From NCBI GenBank assembly GCA_027382625.1, contig JAJKFJ010021335.1, positions 1-64,000 of the forward strand: a DNA stretch of 64,000 bases, read 5' to 3'. Position 1 is the first letter of the stretch. The number at the start of each line of letters is the position of its first letter. The notes beneath the pieces were generated by a model. That model was not told the origin of the DNA. It ran no database searches and saw nothing but the letters and a program-made list of their open reading frames with translations. Source of the stretch: Tetmemena sp. SeJ-2015. Lineage: Eukaryota; Ciliophora; Spirotrichea; Sporadotrichida; Oxytrichidae. Shown here piece after piece: positions 36,934 through 48,675 of the stretch. Made by a program: the position numbers and the translations under genes.

Positions 36934-39900
36934 GTAAAAAAGTTGAGTTTAACTTACGTTGTGGTAGTTGTAGTTTTGTTTACAGGGTCATAGACAGATA
37001 TAGTTCCATTGGAGTTGTAAGTTAGCTTTTTCATGCGAGCCTAACAAGCTGAATCGCAAATAGCTGAAGCAGTTACTTGATTGTCGCATTAGCAAACTCC
37101 AAGTCCAGGAGAGTGATTTCATTATAAATTATAGTTCCAGTACCATTATTGCATTCAGAAGAACAGTCTGAGGCGTCTTTGCAGTTTCCAAACTGGTCTT
37201 GTACTTAAGGAGATGTGCAGGTGTCATAAATCTTTTGAACACAATCAATATTGGAATCCTTTGTGCTGGATGATCCATCTGCCGGAGTGAAACCAGTCTT
37301 GCACACGCATTGACCAGTAAGGGCGAGATAAATTCTATTTTGGCCGAGGCATGCACAACTAGTGGATCCTTTAATTGAAGTAGTGTAGCCTGTGCATTTC
37401 TTGCAAACAGATGCTCCACTTTAGTCGCTGTAGGAACCTGCTGAGCAATCTACACACTGACTTAACGATTGCATTTTCTTGCTAGGTCCATATGTGCCAG
37501 CTGGGCAGTTCAAAGGTTAGAGACTTCCTAATGGGCAATAAGATCCTTGAGGGCATTCATAACCACCGTCCTTGGAGATGCTAGTTGGAGTTGAAGAGCT
37601 TGTATTTCCAAGGCAGACATATCCAGCAGTACAAGAGATGCAGGTGTTGTTTCCTTTCAGGGAATAAAATCCAGCGTCACAGCCTACACACCCACTTATT
37701 AGATTGATATTGTTGGGATCACTGCTTCCATAGAATCCGTTAGGGCAGCTAGTCTAGGAAGATTGGCCTGCTACACAATAAGTTCCATTTGAGCATTTCT
37801 GATATTAGTCAGATGAAGTGGCTGGACAGTAGAATGCAGCTGGGCAAGAGAGTTGCTTTCCAGTCATTGTAGGGCAATAAGTTCCTGATTAGCAAGCGTT
37901 TGGAGCTGTGGAGTTTTGAGGGCAATAAGTTCCGTTCTTGCAAGGCACTGGATTGATTGTACCAGCTGTGCAATAGAATCCAGCAGGGCATGGCAAGCAG
38001 TCCTTTGAAGTCTTTCCATAGCCATCTCTGTTGTAAGTTAATAAATTAATTTTGAAATTCCAGCGGGACAAATGACTGGAGAGGTGGTTGGTGTTTTAGG
38101 GCAATAGTATCCTCTCGGGCAAGGATAGTACTCATAAGTGCTGATTGCAGTTGTGTTGCAATAGTAGCCAGAGGGACAACTAATACAGTCAGTGAGATCG
38201 CTCTAACCTCTGAGGTTGTTGTATGTGTAGAGTGGACACTCAATAGGAGCTATATTACCAAGGCAATAGTAGCCTTGAGGGCAGTAAACTGAACTGTCAC
38301 TATTTTCTAAGCAATAGGTGCCTGGTCCACATTTGACACATTGAGTTGATAAAGATGCTCCCTTCTTAGAAGTTGTGGCTCCACTTGGGCATCTAATAGG
38401 GTAGAGTGCTCCTGCTGTGCAGTAATGGTTCAAAGGGCAAAGCTTATTGGTGTCGTATTGGGAAGTTGCTCCTTGATCACAATAGTAGCCAGCAGGGCAA
38501 GATCCTGAAACCACACCATCTGTGCAGTATTTTCCGACAGGGCAAACAGCGCATTAAGAAGAATCATAAAGCTTTACAGTGTGTCCATATGTTCCAGCTG
38601 GGCAAAAGACTGGTTCTTCTGCATTAGTAGGACAGTAGTATCCCTTAGGGCAAATGGATGGTTGGATTGATCCTTGAGGGCATATATATCCTTTGTAGCA
38701 GGCTTAACATTGAGAAGATCCCTATCTTGGTTCATAGGTGCCAGAGGCGCATTCTTTTTCAGGTTGGCCTGACTCACAATAATGTCCTTGGGCGCATATT
38801 CTTCCAGTTGTATCATCAGTTGGAGCAGGTTTAATTGCTCCTGAAATGCAGTAATAGCCAGCATCGCACTTCTTCTTATTTGCGACAGTTATTCCATCTA
38901 GTCCCTTCTCATCGCAGTAGTATCCAGTTGGGCATGCCTTACAAATAGCTTGACCAGTCCATGGATTGTAGGTGCCTACTGGGCAAGGGATAGGAGCCAC
39001 TGTTCCTGCTGGACAATAAAATCCTGCAGGGCATTATCCAGATTTTATGTTAGCAGATCCCATTTCATAAATAGCGATAGAGTTGTTTTTCTAGTATGAG
39101 CCTAGAGAGCAGTAGTTTCCAGCTTCGCAATCTCCATCTGTTGCACTGTTTCCTCCGAGACAATACTTTCCAGGTTAGCATTAAGTGCAGCTGGCAGATT
39201 AGGTTAAACCAACGAACTCGCTGAATGTTCCTGCTGGACAGTCATTCAAGTTTTGTCCTCCGTTGTTTATTAAGTCTGTGGTAACTTCTAGACAGTAAGA
39301 ACCCACAGGGCAATCTTTTGGAGTTGACATGCCATTCACATCGCAAAGCATTCCCTTTGGACAGCCAATGCAAGAAGGCTGTCCTAAATCTGGCTGGTAA
39401 TAAGGAGCAGTGCAGTCTACAGCTTCTCCTAATTGGCAATACTAGCCAACTGGGCAAAGTTATCCTCCTTGACCAGGCTCTAGCGAGGGATATTGACTTT
39501 TAGTTCCTCCAGTGCATAAGAATCCTGCTCCACACATATAAGCTTAGTTGTCAACGTATGTGGACGAAGTTGCTCCTATTTGATTGCAATAGTAGCCTTT
39601 AGGGCATTGAAGACAATCTATTAAGCTGGATTTTTCTGGTAGATCGTTAACTGTTCCAACTGGGCATGGAATCATTGCGTCAGTGCCTGCAGGGCAATAG
39701 TAGCCGGGATCACATCTTCCAAAGTTTACTTTAGGTGAGCTGTCTTCAGGAGTAGGTAATATGGCTCCTTTAAGACAATAATAACCAGCAGAGCAACTGC
39801 CTGCAGGCTCAGCCAAACCTAAAGCGTCGCAGTATTTTCCAGGGGGGCAAGTGAGACATCCTGTAGTCTTATCATACTATGCAAGCATGGGGTTATAAGT

Positions 39901-42900
39901 ACCAATTGGACATTTATTGGGAATTTCTGTCCTCTTTGGGCAGTAGTTACCAAAAATAGAGATTAAATTTGGGGGTCCCTTTCCTCATCATCCATTTTTC
40001 CATATAAATTTCAAAACTCACTATCTAGCCTAAAATTAGCCAAAAACATTGTCCAAATTAAAATTAAGAGAACCGTTCATCATCAAATTCTTTATTTTAG
40101 AGTATTTGGGAGAACCTTGAAAGAAAATGTATTTCGAACAAAATTAAATTTTTTTAGATCATCTAATTAAAACAAGTTAAATGCCTTTTTAAGTATAATA
40201 TTTCTAATGGAAACAAAATAACTCATAGATCTTTTATGTTATATTATAGAAAATTATAATTCTTTTCTTACTTAAAAGTTATTTTTCTAAAATTAATATA
40301 CGCATTTATTTATATTCATTGCAACCATTTTCTTATATTAACATGATAAAAAAAAAGTTCCTTTTATTTTAAACTAAATTTTAAATATTTTTTTAATTTT
40401 AAGCTTTTTTTTTAAAATTTTTTTAACTTTTTTTTAAAAATTTTAAATAAAAAATTTTTTAAACCAATTAAAAATCTTTGAAGTCTAAAAAAAATTTTTG
40501 GGAAAAAAAATTTTTCAAAAAAAAATTAATTTAAAAACTTTAAAAAACTTTTTTAAAAATAAAGAATATGCTAGGATTTGAATTTGGATAAAACTATTGT
40601 TTATTTTGTTGTTGCTAGATAGTGATTTTAAAATCTTTATGAAGGAATGGATGACTAGAAAAGGCCTCCCCCCTTAAATTTCTAACACCTTAAGGGCATG
40701 GATAGTAATTAGTAGGTTTAGCAACATTTGCGTCGGCACTGTTATCCTTAGGGCAGTAGAATCCAGCAGGGCATTCAAGACAAGATGATTACTGCTTGTC
40801 TGGTTGGTAATAGCCTGAGGCGCACATAATCTGGGCATTAGATCTTGATGGACAATAGTAGCCTGGATCGCAAGCTACTTAAGTATTGTCTCCTGGACAG
40901 TAGAATCCTGCTGGGCAGTCAGAATCATAGTTCTCAGCGCCAAGTACTGTGCACTGGACTCCTGATGGGCAAATTACACAGTCTGTAACTGCTTTCTATC
41001 CAATCTTGTTGTTATAAGTTCCGATTGGGCAACCAATAGGTGCAAAAGTTCCAGTGGGACAATAATATCCCTTAGGGCACTAGTCTCCTGTAACTCTATC
41101 TTGAGGAGTTGCTGTACTAGCTTTTCCTATACAGTAGTAACCCTCTGCGCAATCGCCTGTTGGAGCGGTGTTTCCTTTTCCTGAGCAATACTTTCCGGGT
41201 GGGCATTCCTTTGGTACTGAAGTTCTAACCTCACAGAAGTACCCCTCGGGGCATTGGGCAGTTCCTTATGCATTTACATTAGCTCCTTCGCAGTAGACAC
41301 CTGCAGGACAAGGTTACATTATTGCAGTATAGGCAACAGTTGTATCTGTCTGATCACAATAGTAGCCTGGCAGACATTTCTGGCAATTACTACTAGAGAC
41401 TGCATTTAATAAGTAAGTATAGTAGCCACTGGGACATCTTGTCTTAGCCTGTCTTTTTGGGCAATAATAATGCTATCCACATAGATCTATAGTCGTTGAG
41501 GTGCATTCATATCCAGCAGGACATTATTTGCAAGTTGCCTACCCTTCCATCTCTTAATATTGCAAGGAAATAAATAATAATCAATAATTTTTTTTAAAAT
41601 AATAAACAACAGACAGCAAATTCTTAGCAGCTTAAATGGTAAAACATTCCCTCATCTATACAGAGCTTTTAAAACAAAAGTTTCAATTATTTAAAGTTCT
41701 ATGAATTTCATGCTGAATAGAACTATTCAAGATGGAGATAGTATAACAGCCTCAATTTTATTTCATTTTAATTTGATATATAAATTAATCATGTTTGCTA
41801 TTAAATTCTCAGATATATTAAAAATAGTAGTAGCTAGAACAGGGAGTTTGTTGGTAGGATCCCTTTGGGCACATGTTTCCGATTGAGCATAGCTTAGATG
41901 GATCATTTGGACTTTTAGATCCAGTTGGACAGTAGTAACCCTCATAGCATTATCCACTTGGCTTAGTCATTCCTGTTGAATCACAATAGTAACCCTAAGT
42001 GCATGCCTTACAGCTGTCAATAGTGCTAATACCAGTAGCTGAAGAATAAGTTCCTACTGGGCATGGCTGAGGAGTTATTGATCCAGCGGGACAATAGAAA
42101 CCAGGTGGGCATTTAGCTCCTCCTTGAGAATCAGTTTGAGGGGTTGCATAAATGGCTTTGCCGAGACAGTAATATCCTTCTTTACATAAGCCTTTTGGAG
42201 CTGAGAGTTAAACATTAGGACAGTAACTTCCAGGATCGCATGGAACCATGAAAGCAGATCCTATAGGGCAATAGTATCCACTTTGGCACATTCCTCCTAC
42301 AATTTTACCGTTGTAGTATCCAGTAGGAGAGTCAGTTGGAGAGCCTGCTTTACAGTAGAAACCTGCTTTGCAAAGACCAGAAGGGGCAGTTAGGCCTTGA
42401 GATCCGCAATAAGAGCCTGGATCGCAGTCTATGCAGTAAATCTATCCTGTGAATGGATTGTACTAGCCTCTGGGGCAGGGGTACTAGGTAGCGGATTAAG
42501 TTCCCACTCCATTAACTACTGGGCAAGTGTAGCCAGCAGGGCAGATGTTAGCGTAGGGGTTTGAGGATTTCTCGGGGCAGTAGTAGCCGATTGGGCAAGG
42601 ATAGTATGTTGATTGATAGGGATCACTTTGGAAGTATCCTGCAGGAACTTCGATTTGAGAACCAGAGCCCTTTGGACAGTAATAGCCTGGCTAGCAATAA
42701 GTAGTTTCAGGTCTGGGTGATACAGAGCCACCAGGACAGTACCATCCAGCGTCACACTATCCATAAGGAGAGGCTTAACCAGAGAGAGGACAGTAGTAGC
42801 CAACTGGGCAAGACTTGCAGGTGGCTGAGTTGATGGCGAATTAGTCTGGAGAATAAGTACCAGCAGGACAGGGGATAGGGTAGGAGGTACCCACTGGACA

Positions 42901-43075
42901 GTAATATCCTGCAGGGCATGGCCCATACTTCTCTGTGGCAGTATCAACCACTACAAGTGGTTTGTCAGTTCTTGCACCTGTTATGCAATAGTATCCTTAT
43001 TCGCAAGATCCTGATGTATTGGAAAATCTTTAATAAGGACTCACATCTTGAAACTTTTGTGTGTATATTAAATTA
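36921..43075 (-). CDS. Scrambled receptor-like gene, block A: GCC2/GCC3-type cysteine-rich ectodomain
   Basis: About 1,600 codons of tandem Cys-rich modules of the CPAGYYCP...C..GTY type, as in the GCC2/GCC3 (ephrin-receptor-like Cys-rich) families expanded in ciliates. Each module pairs a CPxGxYC segment with a CxxGYYC segment. The last part, VCQCDNQVTASAICDSACQ, leaves the repeats and leads through YDPVNKTTTTT to an intron donor at 36,957. Four IESs interrupt the block, and each excision restores a module. The 5' limit is about 43,075, where no signal peptide or ATG is visible, so the first segment must lie outside what I can see. Downstream coding continues not here but in block B (53,625-48,985). 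The product is inferred to be a type I surface protein. Confidence 0.85.
37109..37140 (-). other. IES, 32 bp, pointer TCCAG
   Basis: TCCAG at 37,104-37,108 and 37,136-37,140. Excision joins CNNGTG to LGVCQCDN in frame. Confidence 0.85.
38040..38059 (-). other. IES, 20 bp, pointer TT
   Basis: TT at 38,038-38,039 and 38,058-38,059. Excision restores CPAGTYNRDGYGKTSKDC, matching the module pattern; without it the frame is lost. Confidence 0.85.
39962..40689 (-). other. Large IES, 728 bp, pointer ACC
   Basis: ACC at 39,959-39,961 and 40,687-40,689. Excision joins YYPCPQG to NYCPKRTEIP in frame. The insert is noncoding and contains a homopolymer-rich core at about 40,340-40,560 (long A and T runs) that also looks poorly assembled. 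Confidence 0.8.
41562..41819 (-). other. IES, 258 bp, pointer ATATT
   Basis: ATATT at 41,557-41,561 and 41,815-41,819. Excision joins QQTPCSSYYYFQY to QEMEGQATCQQCPAG and removes in-frame TGA codons. Confidence 0.8.
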
Positions 43076-43139
43076 AGTGTGAAATATCCTACACTATAGA
43101 ATCTTGCAAACTAACCAAATAATTAATAATATAGTTGAC

Positions 43140-43360
43140 TCCTAATCTGCTGCTTGTTCAATAGCCAAACAAATATTAGTATGATTCTCTTCTTTAATCA
43201 TTGCCTCAGCTCCTCTCAGCAGCGAGATATGATTATCGAATTTGATCGTTTTTCAAACATTAATTCTTCTTTAAAACTTGTGTCACTTATAAATCTGGAT
43301 TGAGAGCTCCCACACAAAAGTTGCAAGATATAAAGTTCTTAAAATTGCATGCCCCTACCC
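43140..43360 (-). repeat. Dispersed CxxCE/LLRGA family, copy 5
   Basis: The minus strand reads SQSRFISDTSFKEEL, then after a frame change NHISLLRGAEAMIKEENHTN, ICLAIEQAADQ. The position that is TGA in copies 1 and 3 is TGT here. It lies between the receptor block A and the hydrolase gene. Confidence 0.72.
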
Positions 43361-43505
43361 AAATGAGAAATAAAATTTTTCAAATTTGGGGGCCCCCTTA
43401 ACTGCCACTCAAATTTTATTTTTAAATTTTAATTTTTAAAAAGCTTTTTTTTAAACTAAAAATCTTTATTTAACTTGCACGCCCATTCTATCAATTGATA
43501 TCAAT

Positions 43506-44834
43506 ATGGAGTAAAGCGATTAAACTCATTCAGAGAGTTGCTCAGGACACCCTCATTCTGCAGCTGACTGCCCTCATGACAAGGCTCACCCCCACGACGA
43601 ACACCACCACATCGAGACAACAGAGAAAAATGACATTGTCCACCAGGCTGATGAACAGCATCATCTCTACGAGCAAGAGTTGAAGGAAGAGGAATAGAAG
43701 AGACACAAGCCTAGAGAAGTGGATTTTAAGGCAAACCAGTTCCCCATCCACAACTTTATATTAAGTTGTTACTTTGTAGACTGTCTGAGTGAGAACGAAG
43801 GCCAAAAGATGCACAATTATAGATGGCCAGTTGAAGGTAAATGCTAGTATCTACCCTCTATCATATTTTCACTCTTTCTTGTAGTTTAGCTCAGCTGATA
43901 AGCCTCCTAAAGCAGTAGTGCTGATGTACCATGGATTTGGTTCCTAGTGAGGAAAGTACGGCCATCTTGCCAAGATGTTTGTGGAAGCAGGATATGAAGT
44001 TTGTGGAGTAGACAAGCCTCCTAAAGCAGTAGTGCTGATGTACCATGGATTTGGTTCCTATGTGGGAAAGTACGGCCATCTTGCCAAGATGTTTGTGGAA
44101 GCAGGATATGAAGTTTGCGGAGTAGACAATCTAGGATTCGGCAGATCAGAAGGAATAAGAGGCTACCTTAAAAGTCAGGAGGACTACTAGAGAGACTGTT
44201 ACACATTCGCCAAGCTTGCGAAGCAATTCTATAAAGAGACCTATCCTAATCACAAAGATATTTGTATTTTAAGTACCTATAATTGGCTGGGGTTACAGCT
44301 AGGGAGGGAGAGCTGTGCTTGGAGCTGAGGCTCTTTTGCACAAAGACGGAGAAGGGTTTGACGGCATGATACTAAACACTCCCAATTTGCTGATCTAAGT
44401 GGAGCACTTGGAGGGCGAGCCAATAAGACTTATAAAGGAAGCAGCTGAGGAGGATCATCTAAAGCCAATTGCGTGGCCTTTCAAGCCTCTTAAGGATGCC
44501 TCCTTCCTTGCAGGATACGTACAGGATGAGCTCTAATTTGTGGGACCTCACTTAGGAAAGACCTTCTTATGAGAATATTCTGATTCCTCAGCACATTCAG
44601 GATAACTACCCCAACATTAAGGTACCAGTGATGATGGTAATTGCAGGTGAGGATACAGTCCTTGACAACGGAGTGATGAAGAAACTGATAGACGAGTAAA
44701 TTAGCACACCTCAGGATCTCAAAGAAACCAAAATCTATGCTGGGTAAGATCACTATTTGCTGGCAGATGGCTGGAAGTATGAAGAGGTTATCAATGATGA
44801 GATCGCCTTTCTAAATAAAGTGTTTGCGCAGTGA
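43506..44834 (+). CDS. Alpha/beta hydrolase, monoacylglycerol-lipase-like
   Basis: From ATG 43,506 (MEQSDQTHSESCSGHPH) a His/Glu-rich N-terminal region leads to QKMHNYRWPVE. A GT-AG intron (about 43,837-43,894) follows, then ADKPPKAVVLMYHGFG with the oxyanion-type HGFG. Expected catalytic residues are visible: nucleophile Ser in GWGYSQGG, Asp in VIAGEDTVLD and His in AGQDHYLL. The stop is TGA 44,832-44,834. These proteins hydrolyse monoacylglycerols or lysophospholipids; the exact substrate is unknown. A tandem 114-bp duplication near the start of the domain puts an in-frame TGA in its first copy. Two further one-base breaks (near 44,270 and 44,570) look like indels or tiny IESs. Confidence 0.82.
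43897..44124 (+). repeat. Tandem 114-bp duplication inside the hydrolase domain
   Basis: Unit 1 (43,897-44,010) and unit 2 (44,011-44,124) are almost identical and encode DKPPKAVVLMYHGFGS through YEVCGV. The repeat is exactly 38 codons. Unit 1 differs at TCCTAGTGAGG against TCCTATGTGGG, which creates a TGA stop. Unit 2 continues correctly into DNLGFGRSEG. Loss of one unit during macronuclear development would give a normal protein. Confidence 0.88.
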
Positions 44835-44921
44835 TTTTAGATTAGTTTTATGCTTTAAATTTTAAAGTTATTCAGTATGTAAAAATGATAGAAAGGTTAG
44901 AATAGTTTAAATGAGTAAATT

Positions 44922-45942
44922 TCAAGCTGGAGGATAGATAGCATTTTTAATGACTTGGATTGTGGAGTTAGTCAGAATGCCTATTTATACGAAGGATTAA
45001 CTGAGTTCGCTAAAGGTGTACTCCCTCGTGCATCCATGGTCTGCATACAAGTGGTAATACAGACCGGGAGCCAATCTGTTTGAGTTGAGCCACTGCACCA
45101 TTTCAAGTCCAGAGTCATTCTGGTTGAATTCTGCTCTCAAAGTTTCAATTATGTTTTTGTTCTAGTCCCTCATATTGAAATTGATGACTATTTATCTCTA
45201 GGCTTTCAGTTCCCTAAAGGCCAGGTCGTAGTTGTTCTTATGCTTCTCAAGAGTTGACTTTATAATAAATCTGAAAACTTAGCTGTATCAAAGTCTAATT
45301 CAGGAAACTCATTCAGGAGTATAAGGGTGTTAGTTTCAAAGTTAAGCTCTTCCTACTTCTGCTGCTGGAATTAGTTGTTCAGATTTTAGAGAACAGATTC
45401 CAAATTCCAGTTGGCTTGAGTGAGAAGAACTCTTGCGTGATCGTAATCTACCTAAGGAAACTGATTGTTGACTTGGAGGATGTAGGATTCCTGCATATCT
45501 AACCTCTAACTAAAGAATGAATTTTCTAATATATGAGTAGCTCTCCCTTCTTTTACGTTCTTCTTCTGCTCTGACCCTCTCTTCTTCTTGTAGTTGGGCA
45601 ATGAAGAGTTCATTGATTCTTTCTTCCTCTCTTTTCTTGGTCTCTTCTTGCTTTTGGTTGATGACGAGGAGAACTTGCTGAATCCTAGCTCCTCTTAGCT
45701 CTGCCTCCTGCTCCCTCTTGGTTCTTCTCTCTTTTATTTTAGCATACTGTTGTTAAAAAGCGAATTCCTCTTCCAACTGGATATTAACTGCTAATGGTTG
45801 CACTCCCATCTACACCATAGTAAAGAAAGGGAAAACTTACACATTCGTTTATCTTTATAAAGTCCAGCTTCAGATTGGAGAGAGAGTTGGCTTACTGGTT
45901 CAATCTCATAAACGGAAAGAGCTTGGTCCCTACAGATTCCAT
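44922..45942 (-). CDS. Coiled-coil protein with UBA/CUE-like repeats
   Basis: ATG 45,942 (MESVGTKLFPFMRLNQQ). A 31-nt GT-AG intron lies at 45,810-45,840. A charged coiled coil follows (KIKERRTKREQEAELRGARI; KKREEERINELFIAQLQEEE), then two helical repeats: FPQVDYDHARVLLTQANWNL and FPELDFDTAKFSTLEKHKNN. These resemble UBA/CUE-type ubiquitin-binding three-helix domains by the FP.D...A...L pattern. Past these, VQWLNSNRLAPGLYYHLYAD ends the recognisable part, and TGA lies at 44,922-44,924. Two mini-IESs interrupt it. It could be an adaptor binding ubiquitin; this is inferred from pattern only. Confidence 0.65.
45258..45274 (-). other. IES, 17 bp, pointer TGA
   Basis: TGA at 45,255-45,257 and 45,272-45,274. 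Excision joins DTAKFS to TLEKHKNNYD in frame. Confidence 0.72.
45514..45529 (-). other. IES, 16 bp, pointer CTAA
   Basis: CTAA at 45,510-45,513 and 45,526-45,529. Excision joins SYSYIS to QRLDMQESYILQV in frame. Confidence 0.65.
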
Positions 45943-46135
45943 TCTTCAAATTAATTATAAATAACCAGATCTCAATCTATCCTCATATGAAATAGAGCGC
46001 AGTTAGAAATTAAGAGATGTGTATTTAGTTATGTTCAGGATTTGTGCTGTTGTCTCAAACTAGCAAGACTGGTAAAAATTTATTGTAGTAATAATTTGTA
46101 GATAAAATAGAATTAATTAAAACAGGGAGTAGCAG

Positions 46136-46588
46136 ATGGTAGACTAGTTAACTGACGATCAGAAAGACGAATTGAAGGAAGCTTTCTCTCTCTTCGATAG
46201 GGATGGCGATGGAACTATCTCAGTCAAGGAGCTGCAAATCGTTATGAGATCTATTGGACAGAATCCTAGCGAGCAGGAGGTGAGGGAGATGATAAATGAA
46301 GTTTTGGAAGGAGAAGAGGCAGAGGAGGTAGACTTTGAGGGCTTCATGAAGCTGATGGCAAAAAAGCTGAAGGAAGGAGAAATGGATGAGGAGCTTGTTG
46401 AAGCTTTCTACACTTTCGACAAGTCGAAGAAAGGGTACTATACAGTGGACGAGCTGAGGGATGTAATGCATCAGTACGGAGAGAAGCTGAGCGAAGAGGA
46501 AATAAAGTTGATGTTTGATGAGACAGATATCGACCACGACGGTTAGATAACGTTCGATGACTTTGTGCTGATGATGATGGCTAAGTGA
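46136..46588 (+). CDS. Calmodulin-like EF-hand protein
   Basis: A complete intronless gene of 150 codons, ATG 46,136 to TGA 46,586-46,588, with TAG and CAG both used for Gln. It has four EF-hand positions in calmodulin spacing. EF1 DRDGDGTISVKE and EF4 DIDHDGQITFDD have complete calcium loops. EF2 (VLEGEEAEEVDF) and EF3 (DKSKKGYYTVDE) have lost ligands. The N-terminus LTDDQKDELKEAFSLFD is close to calmodulin/centrin. Probably a calcium sensor with two functional sites. It sits between two minus-strand genes, inside the gap of the scrambled receptor. Confidence 0.88.
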
Positions 46589-46741
46589 GATTGCAACTTA
46601 CTGCCTTTATATAATTTGGATTAGGACCTATTAGCTCTCACTGTATTCTCATACTCAATTTATAATTTCATTTTGTCTGCTATCTCTTTTAACTATTAAT
46701 TTACTGTTGTCTCAAAGGAACAGCTGCAAGAACTAAATTGT

Positions 46742-47452
46742 TCATTGTTATGGCTTAGATCTAGTGATGAGGGAAGCCATCTCATGGAGGTAGATGTTGT
46801 AGGAAAAGCCTTGGAAGAAGGGAGTGATAATGAAGTGGGTGAGCCAAATAGTGACATAGGCCTCAGTGATTTGTTGATCCTGCTCAGAGACTTTAGGACC
46901 TCCCTAAAACTGACTATTGTAATCCTGCAGCTGTTTGAAGAAACGATAGAAGTCGTAGAGGAACAGTGGCAGCAATATAATGAAGTAGGGAATGTGAGCA
47001 ACCACCAGTCTCAGTCTGACCCAGTTTTGTTTCTTGACGTCGTTAACACAGTAGAAGATGATGTTCTTGAAGCAGTATAAGAACTGTACCACGAACACAG
47101 CTATCAGGATAATAGATATATAACATTTGTCAGGAGTCCATCCAAGGATGAAAGGAAGACGGTCATGAAAGCAGTGGTAAGGAGGTTGATAATGATGCAA
47201 GCAATGTTGAAGTTCCTGTAAGCGGCAGTGCTTCTTTGGATGTGTCCGAAGCTCTTGACCTTAAAGTCTTGTTGGTCTCCTCCTCCGCCGCTGAAGTTAT
47301 CAGGTTCGATCTATGAGTTGGGACTTCTAGGGTCAATTAAGTTCTCTTTTTCAACTTAGTTAAGGTATCCTGATTCAGACCTGGTCTGAGGAGTGTTTGA
47401 CTTCCTCATTATTTTATTATTATAAGATAGATATTTACCCATAAAATAATCT
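46742..47452 (-). CDS. Multipass membrane protein, unknown function
   Basis: ATG 47,452 (MGKYLSYNNKIMRKSNTPQT) to TGA 46,742-46,744. A hydrophilic, Ser/Asn/Gly-rich N-terminus of about 85 residues precedes hydrophobic segments: FNIACIIINLLTTAFMTVFL; ISIILIAVFVVQFLYCF; VVAHIPYFIILLPLFLYDFY; and a weaker one around VTIWLTHFIITPFF. This suggests four membrane passes. One single-base break near 47,140 (TTTCATCC) is best taken as an indel. No family recognised. Its head is 180 bp from the tail of the YIP1-type gene on the same strand. Confidence 0.65.
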
Positions 47453-47631
47453 CACTTTAATGAAGAAGAAAATTAAAGCGTGGAATTTAAATGAGTGTAG
47501 CAACTATACGACTAAAAATATACAACTGAGCTAAAGAAGTTTGTTTCACTGGCCTCCTACGTGTTAGAAGAAGTAAACTTTGAAGTAAATAAAGTAAAGT
47601 ATAATTTTAGGAATGGAATTAATAATCAATT

Positions 47632-48675
47632 TCAAATCTCAGCACTTAAAAGTACTAAATAAGAAACCGTACTATTATCCTATGTAAAGTAAACTTTGAA
47701 AATGAGGAGGAAGAGCACCTGTACTCCGCAGATGTAAGCTATCACAAGCAGCCTCTTCTTTGCATCAAGTGACTCTGCCAAGTCACTCCAGAAAGTCACC
47801 ATCAGGAACCCAACAGTAGTTATTGCGGAGTATATTAAAAAGCTCCATTGAAGGCCTGAGTATAATTAATACAATATTTTAGAAAGAGATGGGGAAAGCG
47901 CAGATAAAAGCAGTTATCAAGAAGCTAGTGAACGAGTAGGCGTAGATCCCCATTATCTAAAAATAGCGTTTAAGAAATAAAGCAAAGTTTTTACCTCAAT
48001 GAAAGTGCCACTGAAGAAATTAGAGCCCATGAATCTCATAAGCATCTTCAAACTAAGTGGGAGGCCTATACCCATGCAGTAGATGATAGTTGCAGCTATG
48101 GGAATGAAGTTGAAGTTGTATTTGAACTGCTTTCCACTACCTATCTCAGTGCTTTGAAGATATAGTGAATAATTTCCAGCGATTGAGAGAATTGCAATCA
48201 AAGTGGTGTATATCCAGAAGGGTCCGTACAAGTCGGGCTTTTGCTTGTATGTCTGATAAAACTTGCGGTTGAATGGAATTAACGAAGTTAGCAACCTGTA
48301 TTACACAATTTTATTATTTATCTGTGGAGGAGTTCATTCGTGGAAATATCAAAGTACCCCTGGAAGAAATCAATAGTGAGGCAGGGGCAAAGGCGCTGCA
48401 TCCAAGACTTGTCTTATGATTGAAGCTGCATCTGAGGGTTAGAGCTGCTCTCTCTGGTGGAGTCTCCTTCTTTTTATTCCTCGTGGGATTAATTGTACTC
48501 AGCAACTGACTGTCGTATCAGTGTGGGGTCCATTTATTGCTCAATTGAAGAAGAACTATTTGTTTGAAATGAAGTTTGTGTTTGCAATATTTGTTGCCTG
48601 ATCTTCGTTTGTCAGAGTCTGAGGAGGTGGAAGTGTTTTGGATTTGAATGTTGATGTTGTCCATGTACATGTCAT
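47632..48675 (-). CDS. YIP1-family membrane protein (YIPF1/2-like)
   Basis: A hydrophilic Gln/Ser-rich N-terminus ends in SWMQRLCPCLTIDFFQGYFD. The Yip1 core follows: DLYGPFWIYTTLIAILSIAG, FIPIAATIIYCMGIGLPLSL, GIYAYSFTSFLITAFICAFP, ISGLQWSFLIYSAITTVGFL and RLLVIAYICGVQVLFLLIFK, giving five hydrophobic segments. PFWI..TL is typical of YIPF1/YIPF2-type proteins, Golgi/endosomal membrane proteins that interact with Rab GTPases. Two IESs and a GT-AG intron (about 47,957-47,993) interrupt it. The N-terminal frame before about 48,560 is uncertain: ATG at 48,675 or 48,670. The stop is TGA 47,632-47,634. Confidence 0.78.
47861..47888 (-). other. IES, 28 bp, pointer GAG
   Basis: GAG at 47,858-47,860 and 47,886-47,888. 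Excision joins CAFPIS to GLQWSFLIYSA in frame. Confidence 0.75.
48300..48325 (-). other. IES, 26 bp, pointer CTGT
   Basis: CTGT at 48,296-48,299 and 48,322-48,325. Excision joins STNELLHR to LLTSLIPFNRKF in frame. Confidence 0.78.

Noticed and set aside
42516..42947. Minus-strand 143-residue frame starting MILPQRSMGH
   Set aside because: It is the wrong frame of the Cys-rich modules; shifting one base gives CPAGYYCP repeats with TAA/TAG as Gln.
43495..43751. Thr/Ser-rich plus-strand frame and Leu-rich minus-strand frame
   Set aside because: Both are out-of-frame readings of the His/Glu-rich first exon of the hydrolase gene.
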